This document shows, piece after piece, positions 1 to 7,771 of a stretch of DNA of 35,037 nucleotides. The DNA comes from Pseudomonadota bacterium. Lineage in GTDB: Bacteria > Pseudomonadota > Gammaproteobacteria > Burkholderiales > Gallionellaceae. The notes under the pieces are model-generated. The model worked only from the letters and a program-made list of their open reading frames with translations, was not told where the DNA came from and did no database searches. A program made the position numbers and the translations under genes. The DNA is taken from NCBI GenBank assembly GCA_026399735.1, contig JAPLQK010000080.1, positions 1-35,037 of the forward strand, read 5' to 3'. How positions within the stretch are numbered: position 1 is the stretch's first letter; each line of letters starts with the position of its first letter.

Positions 1-1
1 T

Positions 2-445
2 CTGGGCAAATGCTGCAAACCCGGTTCGGTGCGCGTGCCTGAGTTGTTCAAGGTAGAAAGCTACGCCAACGTGCACCATCTGGTCAGTACGGTGCAGGGT
101 GAACTGACAGAGGGGCGCGATGCGCTGGATGTAATGGAAAGCTGCTTTCCCGGCGGTTCGATCACCGGTGCGCCCAAGCGGCGGGCGATGCAGATCATCG
201 AACAACTTGAACCTGACCCGCGCGGAATATATTGCGGCGCGATCGGCTATATCGGTTTCGACGGGAATATGGATACCAATATCGTGATTCGCACGTTAAT
301 TTACAGCGGTGACGAAATTCGCTGCTGGGCGGGCGGCGGTCTGGTCGCCGACTCGCAGGTTGATGCGGAATATCAGGAGACGCTGGACAAGGCTTCTGCG
401 ATGCTGGCGTTGCTGCGTTTATATGGCGGGGCGATTAATCTGTGA
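2..445 (+). CDS. pabB: Aminodeoxychorismate synthase component I, C-terminal part (partial)
   Basis: This is the 3' end of a chorismate-utilising enzyme; the 5' part lies outside the window and the frame is open from base 2. PabB uses chorismate and ammonia (from PabA) to make 4-amino-4-deoxychorismate for folate synthesis in the cytoplasm. Visible conserved blocks are KPGSVRVPELF, YANVHHLVS, FPGGSITGAPKRRAM, CGAIGYIGF, MDTNIVIRTL and the terminal AGGGLVADS...EYQET block. The SITGAPK form of the chorismate-binding signature and the MDTxIxIRT block fit PabB better than anthranilate synthase TrpE, whose usual motif is GTVSGAPK. It ends at TGA 443-445. A C-terminal fused PabC lyase domain is absent. 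TrpE remains a minor alternative. Confidence 0.9.
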   Translation: MGKCCKPGSVRVPELFKVESYANVHHLVSTVQGELTEGRDALDVMESCFPGGSITGAPKRRAMQIIEQLEPDPRGIYCGAIGYIGFDGNMDTNIVIRTLIYSGDEIRCWAGGGLVADSQVDAEYQETLDKASAMLALLRLYGGAINL

Positions 446-757
446 TGCCTGTCGATCATCAAAACCGATCTCAATAACTTCTGATTTTGAATGACTGGTA
501 TAGTCGTGTAAGCAGATGCAGCGTCGTGTAAAAATAGGTTTGCGCCATGGTCGGCAAGGCGCCATCAGCGGCCCGTCAATATTGGGAATTGCTTGCCAGA
601 AACCTGCACGTCGAAGCAGAAACCTGCACGTCGAAGAAGAGAAACGAGGTGCCACTCAAGCCGCACGTCGTATGCATTAATAAGGTGCTCACAATAAGAA
701 AGAGCCTGGCGAATTAGTGCTGCGGTCTGCTGCATGTAGTAGTATGTTGCATAATGT
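446..757. other. Gene-poor spacer between pabB and the sensor gene
   Basis: About 310 bases without a convincing gene. It contains the exact 20-bp tandem duplication at 597-636. An ATG at 547 opens a reading frame of about 55 codons running through that duplication. If one repeat copy is removed, a different frame instead reads 37 codons to a TAA near 681. Neither product resembles a family I know. No clear terminator for pabB is visible. Confidence 0.5.
597..636. repeat. Exact 20-bp tandem duplication
   Basis: Two back-to-back identical 20-bp units at 597-616 and 617-636 (unit starts CAGAAACCTG and ends CGTCGAAG). The unit length is not a multiple of three, so gain or loss shifts any frame through it. 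A second tandem duplication (25 bp) lies 170 bases downstream. Confidence 0.95.
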
Positions 758-773
758 AAGGAGAAGCCACATG
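758..773 (+). promoter_or_regulatory. Orphaned Shine-Dalgarno and ATG of the sensor gene
   Basis: AAGGAG at 758-763 lies seven bases before ATG 771-773, the best translation-initiation signal in this region. Translation from this ATG reads MSADRMPNSTLSATGFSCQV and then leaves the sensor frame, because the 25-bp unit at 806-830 is repeated at 831-855. With one unit, the ATG would continue directly into the sensor's first membrane segment (VALLLVFVG). Confidence 0.75.
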
Positions 774-805
774 TCAGCAGACCGTATGCCAAACTCCACG
801 CTGTC

Positions 806-855
806 GGCAACCGGGTTCTCATGCCAAGTTGGCAACCGGGTTCTCATGCCAAGTT
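806..855. repeat. Exact 25-bp tandem duplication that shifts the sensor frame
   Basis: Identical 25-bp units at 806-830 and 831-855 (GGCAACCGGG...GCCAAGTT). Because 25 is not divisible by three, the duplication puts the well-formed start at 771 out of frame with the 600-codon sensor frame. Deleting either copy restores one continuous frame. Possible causes are slipped-strand duplication, a phase-variable switch, or a sequencing/assembly artefact. Confidence 0.95.
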
Positions 856-2631
856 GCTCTGTTGTTGGTGTTTGTCGGCACGCTGGTTCTGTTCGGTTGG
901 GAATTCGACATTGGCTTACTCAAAAGTATTCTGCCGATCTGGGTTTCCATGAAGGCCAATACGGCCGTCTGCTTCGTTCTGTCTGGAATCGCGCTTTTAT
1001 TAACGAGCTGCCCATCCGCAACCTTAAATCCGCAACGCCCCAAATTACTGGTTTTAATGGCACGTTTTTTCAGCCTGCTTATTGGCTTGATTGGCCTGCT
1101 TTCGCTTAGTGAATACGTTTTTGGCTGGGAATTCGGTATCGATCAGTGGTTGTTCAAAGAGCCAGCAGGTGTAGTGGGTACCTCGTATCCGGGACGGATG
1201 GCGCCAGAAACAGCCTTCTATTTTGTGTCTCTGTCAGTGGCACTGTTATTCCTTGGGTTAGGAAAGACCGTTAGGACGGTGCTTGTGCCGGTCATTATTG
1301 GCCTGATGATGTCGGTTTTTGCGCTGGCAGAAATCCTTTCATATGCCACACCGAATATTGGTGTCTATGGCTGGTTTGGCCTGAACATGATGGCAATGCC
1401 TACGGCTATTCTGTTCACAATACTGGGTATCGCACTCATTGCATTAAGCTGGCAGCATGATGTGTTGCCGTGGGCATTCGGCAGACGTACTACCGTGGCG
1501 ATTGCCTGCGGTTTGGTGCTGCTGGTATTTATCGGTTTGAGCACCAACCGTAGCCATTTCTGGTTGCAAGAGGTCGATCGACAAATCTTGCAAATTGAGA
1601 AAATGCAGGGTGGGTCTGACAGAATTCTGGTCGAGGTTCTCGATGCAAAATCACACATGCACAATTACATCACAACAGGCGATGAACAATTTCTGAAGGC
1701 TTATCTTTTGGCGAAGGCTGACTGTTCTACGCAGCTGGACGTACTCCGGCGCATCGAAATCGCCAAGCCAGTTCATCAATCGCACTTTGCCCGAATTGAT
1801 ACAGAGGTTAGGACGCAATTTCAGTGGTTTGAGCATGTCATCGATGCCAGCCGATCCGGTGTAAGCGATGCGACTCGGAACACGATGATCAGCCAGGGTG
1901 ATAAGTTGCTCGACGCCCTCCGTATTACCTTTTATCTGGTTGAGAATGAGCATAATCAGTTTATCGATAAGCTTAAACACGAATCGGAAAGTGTGTCGCA
2001 AACCTCATACATGATCATTTTTAGCGGCACACTCATTGGACTGTTAATTTTTATGATTGTGATATTCAATCTCAACATCGCCGTGAACGAACGTAAGCAA
2101 AGGGAACGCGCACTGAAAGAAAGTGTGGAGAAATTCCGCAAGATCACCGAATCTGCACAGGACGCTATCATCATGATGGGAGCTGACCAGCGTATCTCTT
2201 TATGGAATGGTGCTGCCGAGCGTATGTTCGGTTATACCATCGCCGAAGCAATGGGGCAGGAATTGCATGGCATGATAGTTCCCGCATCAGCACACGCCCG
2301 ATTTTCACACGCCTTCCCCCATTTTCAGCAAAGCGGTGAAGGCGCACTGATTGGGAAAGTGACTGAGGTTACTGCATCGCGCAAGGGTGGTGAGGAGTTT
2401 CCTGTCGAATTATCCGTCGCTGCCGTGCAATTACAGGGGCAATGGCACGCCATCAGTATTGTGCGCGACATTACTGAACGCAAGCAAGCTGAGCACAAGG
2501 TAGAGGAACAGTTGGATTATCTTGAACGTTTCCAGAAAGTGGCTGTAAAACGGGAATTTAGAATTAAGGAACTGACTGACGAGCTAATCAATCTGAGTGC
2601 AGAAATTGAAGCGCTAAAGCGGAGAATTTGA
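829..2631 (+). CDS. Membrane CHASE3-PAS sensor protein without output domain; start displaced by a tandem duplication
   Basis: The intact frame starts at TTG 829 (600 residues), but no Shine-Dalgarno precedes that codon; the natural start is most likely ATG 771, now out of frame. Hydrophobic segments near residues 9-26, 42-60, 76-98, 130-170, 177-197 and 210-227 form an N-terminal membrane sensor region. A CHASE3-like extracytoplasmic domain follows (about 228-380, with the HNYITTGDEQFLKAY block), then a membrane helix (383-406), a PAS domain (about 428-550, ending in DITERKQAE) and a coiled-coil tail rich in E, L and K. No histidine kinase, GGDEF, EAL or methyl-accepting domain is present, so the output must go through a partner. 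The HD-GYP gene 77 bases downstream is the obvious candidate. As sequenced, expression is probably poor or switched off. Confidence 0.75.
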   Translation: MATGFSCQVALLLVFVGTLVLFGWEFDIGLLKSILPIWVSMKANTAVCFVLSGIALLLTSCPSATLNPQRPKLLVLMARFFSLLIGLIGLLSLSEYVFGWEFGIDQWLFKEPAGVVGTSYPGRMAPETAFYFVSLSVALLFLGLGKTVRTVLVPVIIGLMMSVFALAEILSYATPNIGVYGWFGLNMMAMPTAILFTILGIALIALSWQHDVLPWAFGRRTTVAIACGLVLLVFIGLSTNRSHFWLQEVDRQILQIEKMQGGSDRILVEVLDAKSHMHNYITTGDEQFLKAYLLAKADCSTQLDVLRRIEIAKPVHQSHFARIDTEVRTQFQWFEHVIDASRSGVSDATRNTMISQGDKLLDALRITFYLVENEHNQFIDKLKHESESVSQTSYMIIFSGTLIGLLIFMIVIFNLNIAVNERKQRERALKESVEKFRKITESAQDAIIMMGADQRISLWNGAAERMFGYTIAEAMGQELHGMIVPASAHARFSHAFPHFQQSGEGALIGKVTEVTASRKGGEEFPVELSVAAVQLQGQWHAISIVRDITERKQAEHKVEEQLDYLERFQKVAVKREFRIKELTDELINLSAEIEALKRRI

Positions 2632-2708
2632 TATGCATGAACTCGAACCATACGGCGACCTGACGGCAAACTCAAGACATGGATCGCAGAACTTGAAAAG
2701 GCAAAGAA

Positions 2709-4376
2709 ATGACCGAAGGCAATGATATATTGGCGGCGGAAAACGCAAGGCTCAAGTTAGACGTTGTGCGCCTCGCGGCCGAGCTTGAGAAATCCAGGGA
2801 AAAGAACCTCGATGCCGAGCAAAGCAGTCGAGCCATGCTCTTTATGCTGGAGGACATGGAAAAATCCCGCGAGGAGACCGAAATGTCGAGAGGCGAGTGG
2901 GAGGCGACCTTTGACAGTATTAACGATCCGATTTTCATCCATGACAAGGCGATGCGGTTGGTGAGGGTAAACAAGGCTTACCTTGCCGCATCAGGCGAGC
3001 CCAAGTTCAAGCATGTCATCGGCAAGCCTTACTACGAGGTCTTTCCCAGAAATGATGGGCCGCTGCCTGGCTGTCTGCGGTTGCGGGAAAATGCAGAAGA
3101 AGAGGTGATCGTCGGCAATGTCATCTACCGCTCGCGCGCTTTTCCCATCCATGACAAGCAGGGTGTTTATCTTTATTCTGTGCATACCCTGGAGGACATT
3201 ACCGAAAAACATCAGGCTGAAGCCGCCATTCAACACGCCAACCGTGCCTTGGCCACGCTGGGTGCGGTGAACCGCAGTCTGGTGCATGCAACCGATGAGG
3301 ATACGCTGCTGAATCAAATATGTGAGGCCATCGTCAGGCAGCGAGGTTATCAGCTGGCTTGGGTGGGCTATGTGCAGTTCGACGAGAATAAATCTCTTAG
3401 AATCATGGCGCATGCCAGCAACAACGGCGGCTATCCGGCCACCATGCAACCCAGTTGGGCAGAAAACGAACTCGGCATGATACCCTGCGGGCGCGCCGTT
3501 CGCAGCGGACAGACGCAAATTTCACAGGATATCGCGAACGACCCGCATTATTTGCCTTGGCGCGATGAAGCGATCAAGCTCGGCTATCTGTCGAGCATTG
3601 CGCTGCCGCTGATGGACGACGGTGCCGTGTTCGGCTCGCTGACCGTATATTCCAATGAAGTGCATTCCTTTATTCCCGACGAAATCAGCTTGCTGGAAGA
3701 AATGGCTGGAGATCTGGCTTTTGGTGTGTGCACCCTGCATGTGCGCGCCGAGCGTGACCTGGCGCTTGAAAAAAATCAGGCACAACTGGTACAGTTGCAA
3801 GAAAATCTGGAGAGCACCGTACGCGCCATTGCCTACATCGTGGAAGTACGCGATCCTTATACCGCAGGACACCAGAACCGGGTGGCTGACCTGGCGACAG
3901 CCATAGCAAAGCAGATTGGACTGCCGGACGAACAGGTTAAAGGCATTCACATGGCTGGCATTGTGCACGATCTGGGTAAAATCCAGATTCCAGCGGAAAT
4001 ACTGAGCAAACCCGGAAAAATTTCGGATATTGAATTCAGCCTGATCAAAACTCACTCACAGGCGGGCTATAACCTGCTCAAAGACATCGACTTCCCTTGG
4101 CCGATCGCGCAGATGGTGCTGCAGCACCATGAAAGGCTTGACGGTTCCGGTTATCCGCAGGGACTCAAGGGCGATGACATTCTGCTTGAAGCGCGTATCT
4201 TGAGTGTGGCTGACGTGGTGGAGGCGATGTCATCGCATCGTCCCTATCGTCCGGGACTGGGTATCGCGCCGGCGTTGGATGAAATCACCCGTGGGCGCGG
4301 TATGCATTATGATCCGCAAGTCGTAGATGCCTGCCTAACCTTGTTCAAGGAAAAGCAATATGCCTTCCCAAGTTGA
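2709..4376 (+). CDS. PAS-GAF-HD-GYP cyclic-di-GMP phosphodiesterase
   Basis: 555 residues, cytoplasmic, no membrane segment. Order: N-terminal coiled coil (about 5-60), PAS (62-175, ending LEDITEK), GAF (about 182-345), a short coiled coil, then HD-GYP (365-545). The metal-binding HD pair is in GIVHDLGK (H420, D421), followed by the second-shell HHE (473-475) and the diagnostic LDGSGYP block (GYP at 481-483), so the phosphodiesterase site looks complete. Members of this family hydrolyse c-di-GMP to pGpG or GMP. AAAGG about seven bases before ATG 2709 supports the start. The gene overlaps the bacteriohemerythrin gene by 17 bases, so the two are translationally linked. The upstream sensor may feed its signal to this enzyme through PAS and coiled-coil contacts; that is inference. 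Confidence 0.9.
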   Translation: MTEGNDILAAENARLKLDVVRLAAELEKSREKNLDAEQSSRAMLFMLEDMEKSREETEMSRGEWEATFDSINDPIFIHDKAMRLVRVNKAYLAASGEPKFKHVIGKPYYEVFPRNDGPLPGCLRLRENAEEEVIVGNVIYRSRAFPIHDKQGVYLYSVHTLEDITEKHQAEAAIQHANRALATLGAVNRSLVHATDEDTLLNQICEAIVRQRGYQLAWVGYVQFDENKSLRIMAHASNNGGYPATMQPSWAENELGMIPCGRAVRSGQTQISQDIANDPHYLPWRDEAIKLGYLSSIALPLMDDGAVFGSLTVYSNEVHSFIPDEISLLEEMAGDLAFGVCTLHVRAERDLALEKNQAQLVQLQENLESTVRAIAYIVEVRDPYTAGHQNRVADLATAIAKQIGLPDEQVKGIHMAGIVHDLGKIQIPAEILSKPGKISDIEFSLIKTHSQAGYNLLKDIDFPWPIAQMVLQHHERLDGSGYPQGLKGDDILLEARILSVADVVEAMSSHRPYRPGLGIAPALDEITRGRGMHYDPQVVDACLTLFKEKQYAFPS

Positions 4377-4794
4377 AACATCACCGTGGCGTCTGGATTG
4401 GACGGACGAACTGAGTGTCTGGATCCCGGAGATCGATGCAGAGCATCAGCATTTCATTCAACTCGTCAACGAACTGAACGAGGCTATTGTTGCTCGTATG
4501 GATATTGATGTGGTGAAACAACGCATGCGTGCCATTCAGGAGGATGCTGTGGCGCATTTTGCCCATGAGGAAGCCTTGTTCAAAAGGTGGGGTTATCCTG
4601 CAGCGGAAGAGCACGTGAAGAAACATGCGCAGGCCATTCAATTTTTTCATAAGATCGTGGATGGTTTTAAAGATAATATGACAGACTACGAGTGGATAGA
4701 AGCGGGTCTGAAAGTAAAGCAGGTGCTGATTGAACACCTCTTAACCGAAGACATGAACTACCGCGATTACTGTCGTAAGAATGGCAAGTGCTGA
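4360..4794 (+). CDS. Bacteriohemerythrin
   Basis: 144 residues with the full di-iron ligand set of hemerythrins: H29 (in IDAEHQHF), H66 and E70 (HFAHEE), H85 and H89 (EEHVKKH), H126 and D131 (HLLTED). The family binds O2 reversibly at a carboxylate-bridged di-iron centre and serves in oxygen storage, delivery or sensing. It begins inside the last 17 bases of the HD-GYP gene, a tight coupling suggesting that oxygen or redox status is tied to c-di-GMP turnover. No signal peptide, so cytoplasmic. The basic, Cys-ending tail (YCRKNGKC) is a small oddity. Confidence 0.92.
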   Translation: MPSQVETSPWRLDWTDELSVWIPEIDAEHQHFIQLVNELNEAIVARMDIDVVKQRMRAIQEDAVAHFAHEEALFKRWGYPAAEEHVKKHAQAIQFFHKIVDGFKDNMTDYEWIEAGLKVKQVLIEHLLTEDMNYRDYCRKNGKC

Positions 4795-4937
4795 ATAAAT
4801 TATGTGTTTAACGTGCTGTAATCGCAGATCAGGCCAATAGCAGTCAGTCAAATGCTTGAGTATTTACCTCGATTTAAATGGAAGTAGTTCATCGAAGCAG
4901 CAAAGTTTTCCAAAGGATATGTGTGCCCCACTGATGA

Positions 4938-5210
4938 TCGCTTTCATACCTGAAGCAGTTGCCTATCGACCAGATCAAGATTGATCAGAGTTTTGTACGT
5001 GATATCGCAACCGACCCGAATGACGCGGTAATGGTACAAGCCATCATCGACTTAGCGAGAAACTTCCATTTGAATGTGATTGCCGAAGGTGTGGAAACAG
5101 AGGCGCAACTTACATTCTTGAAACAGCATGGCTGTATGGCTTATCAGGGTTATCTGTTTAGCAAGCCCGTGCCAATAGATGAGTTTGAGGCATTGTTAAA
5201 ACTAGGCTGA
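4938..5210 (+). pseudogene. EAL-domain C-terminal remnant
   Basis: About 90 codons matching only the C-terminal third of an EAL phosphodiesterase domain: SLSYLKQLPIDQIKIDQSFV, then DLARNFHLNVIAEGVET and the terminal QGYLFSKPVP block. In-frame sequence starts just after a TGA at 4935-4937, and there is no EVL/EAL-motif half, no GGDEF and no plausible start with a ribosome-binding site upstream. The fragment lacks the catalytic N-terminal half, so it cannot be an active enzyme alone. It looks like a deletion scar of a GGDEF-EAL gene beside a c-di-GMP signalling block. Confidence 0.8.
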
Positions 5211-5301
5211 GGGGCTGTTTTAAATCCAGAATGTCACCTTTTATCATGTGCGCCCATGAAACCTGATTGCGTTGAGAGGCTGCCGCGTGAATCAGCAGGA
5301 T

Positions 5302-7410
5302 TTACCCGCCGCTTTGCACGCGGAAGATTCTGATCACTTCCGGAATCATCCGTAAGTTGCGCATAATGCCGGCCAGATGCTGGCGGTTGTTCACTTCCAG
5401 TGTGAAGTGCAGCGCGGTGTATTCGCCTTCGTTGGCGAAGCTGACATTTTCGATATTGGATTCCGCTTCTGCGATTGCGGCGGCGATTTTTGCCAGTACG
5501 CCGCGCTGGTTGGCGACGAGGAGTTTCAGGCTGACGGCGAAGGTGCGCGTGATGTTTTTGTCCCACACCACATCCAGCCATTGTCCGCTGTGTCCCTTTC
5601 GCAATGCCGGGCAGTCGTGGGTATGCACAACCAGCCCTTGTCCGTTTTTAATCACGCCGATGATAGGGTCGCCGGGTATCGGCCGGCAGCAGGTGGCAAA
5701 CTGCACGGCCATGCCTTCAGTGCCCTGGATTGTGATGACCGGGTTGGCGACGGTCTCGCTGGGCACGGTTTCACCGTTGCAGGCCAATTGTCTCGCAACG
5801 ACCATATTCAGGCGGCGGCCCAGACCGATGTCGGCCAGAATTTCCTGGCGCGTTTTCACGCCGGTATCTTTGAGCAGCTTGTTCCAACATGCTTCCTGCA
5901 TGGCAGTCGGTTTGATTCCCAATGCGTGCAGCGCCTGGTTGAGCAGACGTTCGCCGAGCAGGGCGGATTCGCCCGATTGGATGGTTTTCAGGAAGTGGCG
6001 AATATGGCTGCGCGCCTTGTTGGTGGTGACATAGACCAGCCAGGCCGGATTGGGCTTGGCATGCGGTGCGGTGATGATTTCCACGCGATCGCCGTTACGA
6101 AGCTCGCTGCGCAATGGCACCAGTTCGTGATTGATCTTGACGGCAATGCAGCGGTCGCCGATATCGGTATGCACGCTGTAGGCGAAATCCACTGCCGTAG
6201 CACCGCGCGGCAAAGACAGTATCTTGCCTTTGGGTGTGAATACATAAACCGCATCGGGAAACAGATCCACCTTCAGGTGTTCCATGAATTCGGCAGAAGT
6301 GCTGCTGTCGTTCAGGCTTTCCAGCAGTTCCTGCAACCACTGGTGGGTCTTCTTGTGCAGTTCGTTGATGCTGGAAGGCCCGCTCTTGTACAGCCAGTGG
6401 GAGGCAACCCCGGCATCGGCAATCCTGTGCATTTCGCGGGTGCGGATCTGGATCTCGATCGGCGTGCCAAACGGTCCGAACAGCGTGCTGTGCAGTGACT
6501 GATAGCCGTTGGATTTCGGAATCGCGATGTAGTCCTTGATTTTGCCCGGAATCGGTTTATACAAGGCATGCAGCGCACCCAGCGTCAGATAGCAGGAGGG
6601 CGTGTCTTCAACCAGTACGCGGAAACCGTAGATGTCCAGCACTTCGGAAAAAGCCAGCGACTTCTTCTGCATTTTCTTGTAAATACTGTAGATATTTTTT
6701 TCGCGACCCGTGACTTCGGCTTGAATATGATTTTTTTCAAGCTGCTGACGGATGGCTTCCAGTATTTTTCCGACGACTTCGCGGCGATTTCCGCGCGCGA
6801 CTTTGAGCGCTTTTGACAGCACGGAATAGCGATTCGGATGCAGATGCTTGAAGCTAAGATCTTGTAATTCAATATATATTTCGTTCAGGCCGAGCCGGTT
6901 GGCGATCGGCGCGTAGATTTCCATCGTCTCGCGTGCAATGCGCTCGCATTTCTCAGGTGCCATCGAGTCCAGCGTGCGCATATTGTGCAAGCGGTCAGCG
7001 AGTTTGATCAGAATCACGCGTACATCGCGCGCCATGGCCAGCAGCATCTTGCGGAAATTTTCCGCCTGCGCGTCTTCGCGAGTCTCGAAATGGATGCGTT
7101 CGAGCTTGCTTAAGCCATCCACCAGTTCGGCCACCGGTTTGCCGAATTTTTCCGCAATCTGTCCGGAGGTAATTTCCGTATCTTCGACGACATCATGCAG
7201 CAAAGCCGCGATAATGGATTGCGTGTCGAGGTGTAAGGGCGTGAGAATGCGAGCCACGGCAATCGGGTGCGTGACATAAGGATCACCGGACTGGCGTGTC
7301 TGACCCTGATGGGCGAGGCGGCTAAATTCAATCGCCTCACGGACGTGTTCGACATCCTGTGGTTTCAGGTAGCTTGAAACTTCCTCGATCAGTAATTCCG
7401 CGTCAGCCAT
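5302..7410 (-). CDS. spoT: Bifunctional (p)ppGpp synthetase/hydrolase SpoT
   Basis: 702 residues, the same length as E. coli SpoT. The N-terminal hydrolase HD domain is intact (YVTHP at 45-49; LLHDVVEDT with H72/D73; LADRLHNMRTL at 137-147). The synthetase domain follows (GREKNIYSIYKKM at about 235-247, DIYGFRVLV, NGYQSLH), then TGS (VYVFTPKGKILSLPRG...), a helical/zinc-finger region and a C-terminal ACT domain. The substrate-specificity motif is KIKD (290-293), a conservative change of the RxKD form of bifunctional enzymes and not the ExDD form of RelA, so a dual enzyme is expected. It makes and degrades the stringent-response alarmone. It is the last gene of gmk-rpoZ-spoT; 151 bases containing a palindromic repeat separate it from rpoZ. 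Confidence 0.97.
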   Translation of the reverse strand: MADAELLIEEVSSYLKPQDVEHVREAIEFSRLAHQGQTRQSGDPYVTHPIAVARILTPLHLDTQSIIAALLHDVVEDTEITSGQIAEKFGKPVAELVDGLSKLERIHFETREDAQAENFRKMLLAMARDVRVILIKLADRLHNMRTLDSMAPEKCERIARETMEIYAPIANRLGLNEIYIELQDLSFKHLHPNRYSVLSKALKVARGNRREVVGKILEAIRQQLEKNHIQAEVTGREKNIYSIYKKMQKKSLAFSEVLDIYGFRVLVEDTPSCYLTLGALHALYKPIPGKIKDYIAIPKSNGYQSLHSTLFGPFGTPIEIQIRTREMHRIADAGVASHWLYKSGPSSINELHKKTHQWLQELLESLNDSSTSAEFMEHLKVDLFPDAVYVFTPKGKILSLPRGATAVDFAYSVHTDIGDRCIAVKINHELVPLRSELRNGDRVEIITAPHAKPNPAWLVYVTTNKARSHIRHFLKTIQSGESALLGERLLNQALHALGIKPTAMQEACWNKLLKDTGVKTRQEILADIGLGRRLNMVVARQLACNGETVPSETVANPVITIQGTEGMAVQFATCCRPIPGDPIIGVIKNGQGLVVHTHDCPALRKGHSGQWLDVVWDKNITRTFAVSLKLLVANQRGVLAKIAAAIAEAESNIENVSFANEGEYTALHFTLEVNNRQHLAGIMRNLRMIPEVIRIFRVQSGG

Positions 7411-7433
7411 TTATCGCCTGCATTATCGCTAAA

Positions 7434-7497
7434 CTCGCGTAGCGATTCGCTTGTACCCTCCACCGCAGGCGGGGGAGGGTTGGAGTGGGGGTGACGG
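7434..7497 (-). repeat. Palindromic intergenic repeat, copy in the rpoZ-spoT gap
   Basis: Read on the minus strand, a C-rich arm (CACCCCCACTCCAACCCTC), a GC core, GGTGGAGGG and a tail ending CAAGCGAATCGCTACGCGAG. The same order of blocks occurs on the plus strand at 10355-10413 and, shortened, inside metG at 29383-29419. It lies within the gmk-rpoZ-spoT transcript and could affect the mRNA between rpoZ and spoT. Confidence 0.7.
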
Positions 7498-7561
7498 GCA
7501 TGGAGTATTTTTCGTCAGGTGTGACAACTTTGCCATGTCCGTTAGGGTAATTCAGGCTGTG

Positions 7562-7768
7562 TTAAGCCTGACCCCGGTTGAGTATTTCAACGCCGACTTT
7601 ACCTTTGCTGATTTCGCGCAAGGCGACGACGGTAGGCTTGTCGCGGCTTTCAGGTACCAGGTGCGATGCACCATTGGCGATCTGGCGTGCGCGAAAAGCG
7701 GCTGCCAGCGTCATGTCAAAGCGATTCGGGATATGAACTAAACATTCTTCTACGGTAATACGGGCCAT
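7562..7768 (-). CDS. rpoZ: RNA polymerase omega subunit
   Basis: 68 residues beginning [10 protein letters not shown], with [19 protein letters not shown], the conserved omega core that packs on the beta' subunit, and the [11 protein letters not shown] segment. Omega assists RNA polymerase assembly and contributes to the ppGpp binding site. It lies three bases after gmk and upstream of spoT, the classic gmk-rpoZ-spoT arrangement linking nucleotide supply, RNA polymerase and alarmone metabolism. Length is normal for betaproteobacterial omega. Confidence 0.96.
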   Translation of the reverse strand: MARITVEECLVHIPNRFDMTLAAAFRARQIANGASHLVPESRDKPTVVALREISKGKVGVEILNRGQA

Positions 7769-7771
7769 AAT

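Noticed and set aside
717-1109. 130-codon open frame beginning upstream of the sensor gene
   Set aside because: After ATG 771 it only carries the first 20 or so true sensor residues before the 25-bp duplication shifts it; the rest is out-of-frame sensor sequence. It is treated as the disrupted 5' end and not as a separate gene.
2632-2708. Possible coding scrap between the sensor and HD-GYP genes (frame reading DGKLKTWIAELEKAKK to the TGA at 2710-2712)
   Set aside because: It resembles a coiled-coil end of a PAS-type protein, but it needs a frameshift to have a start (ATG 2633) and is too short to claim.
5377-6498. 373-codon plus-strand open frame opposite spoT
   Set aside because: It is a shadow of GC-rich spoT codons. 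It encodes no family motif, while spoT on the other strand has all conserved domains.
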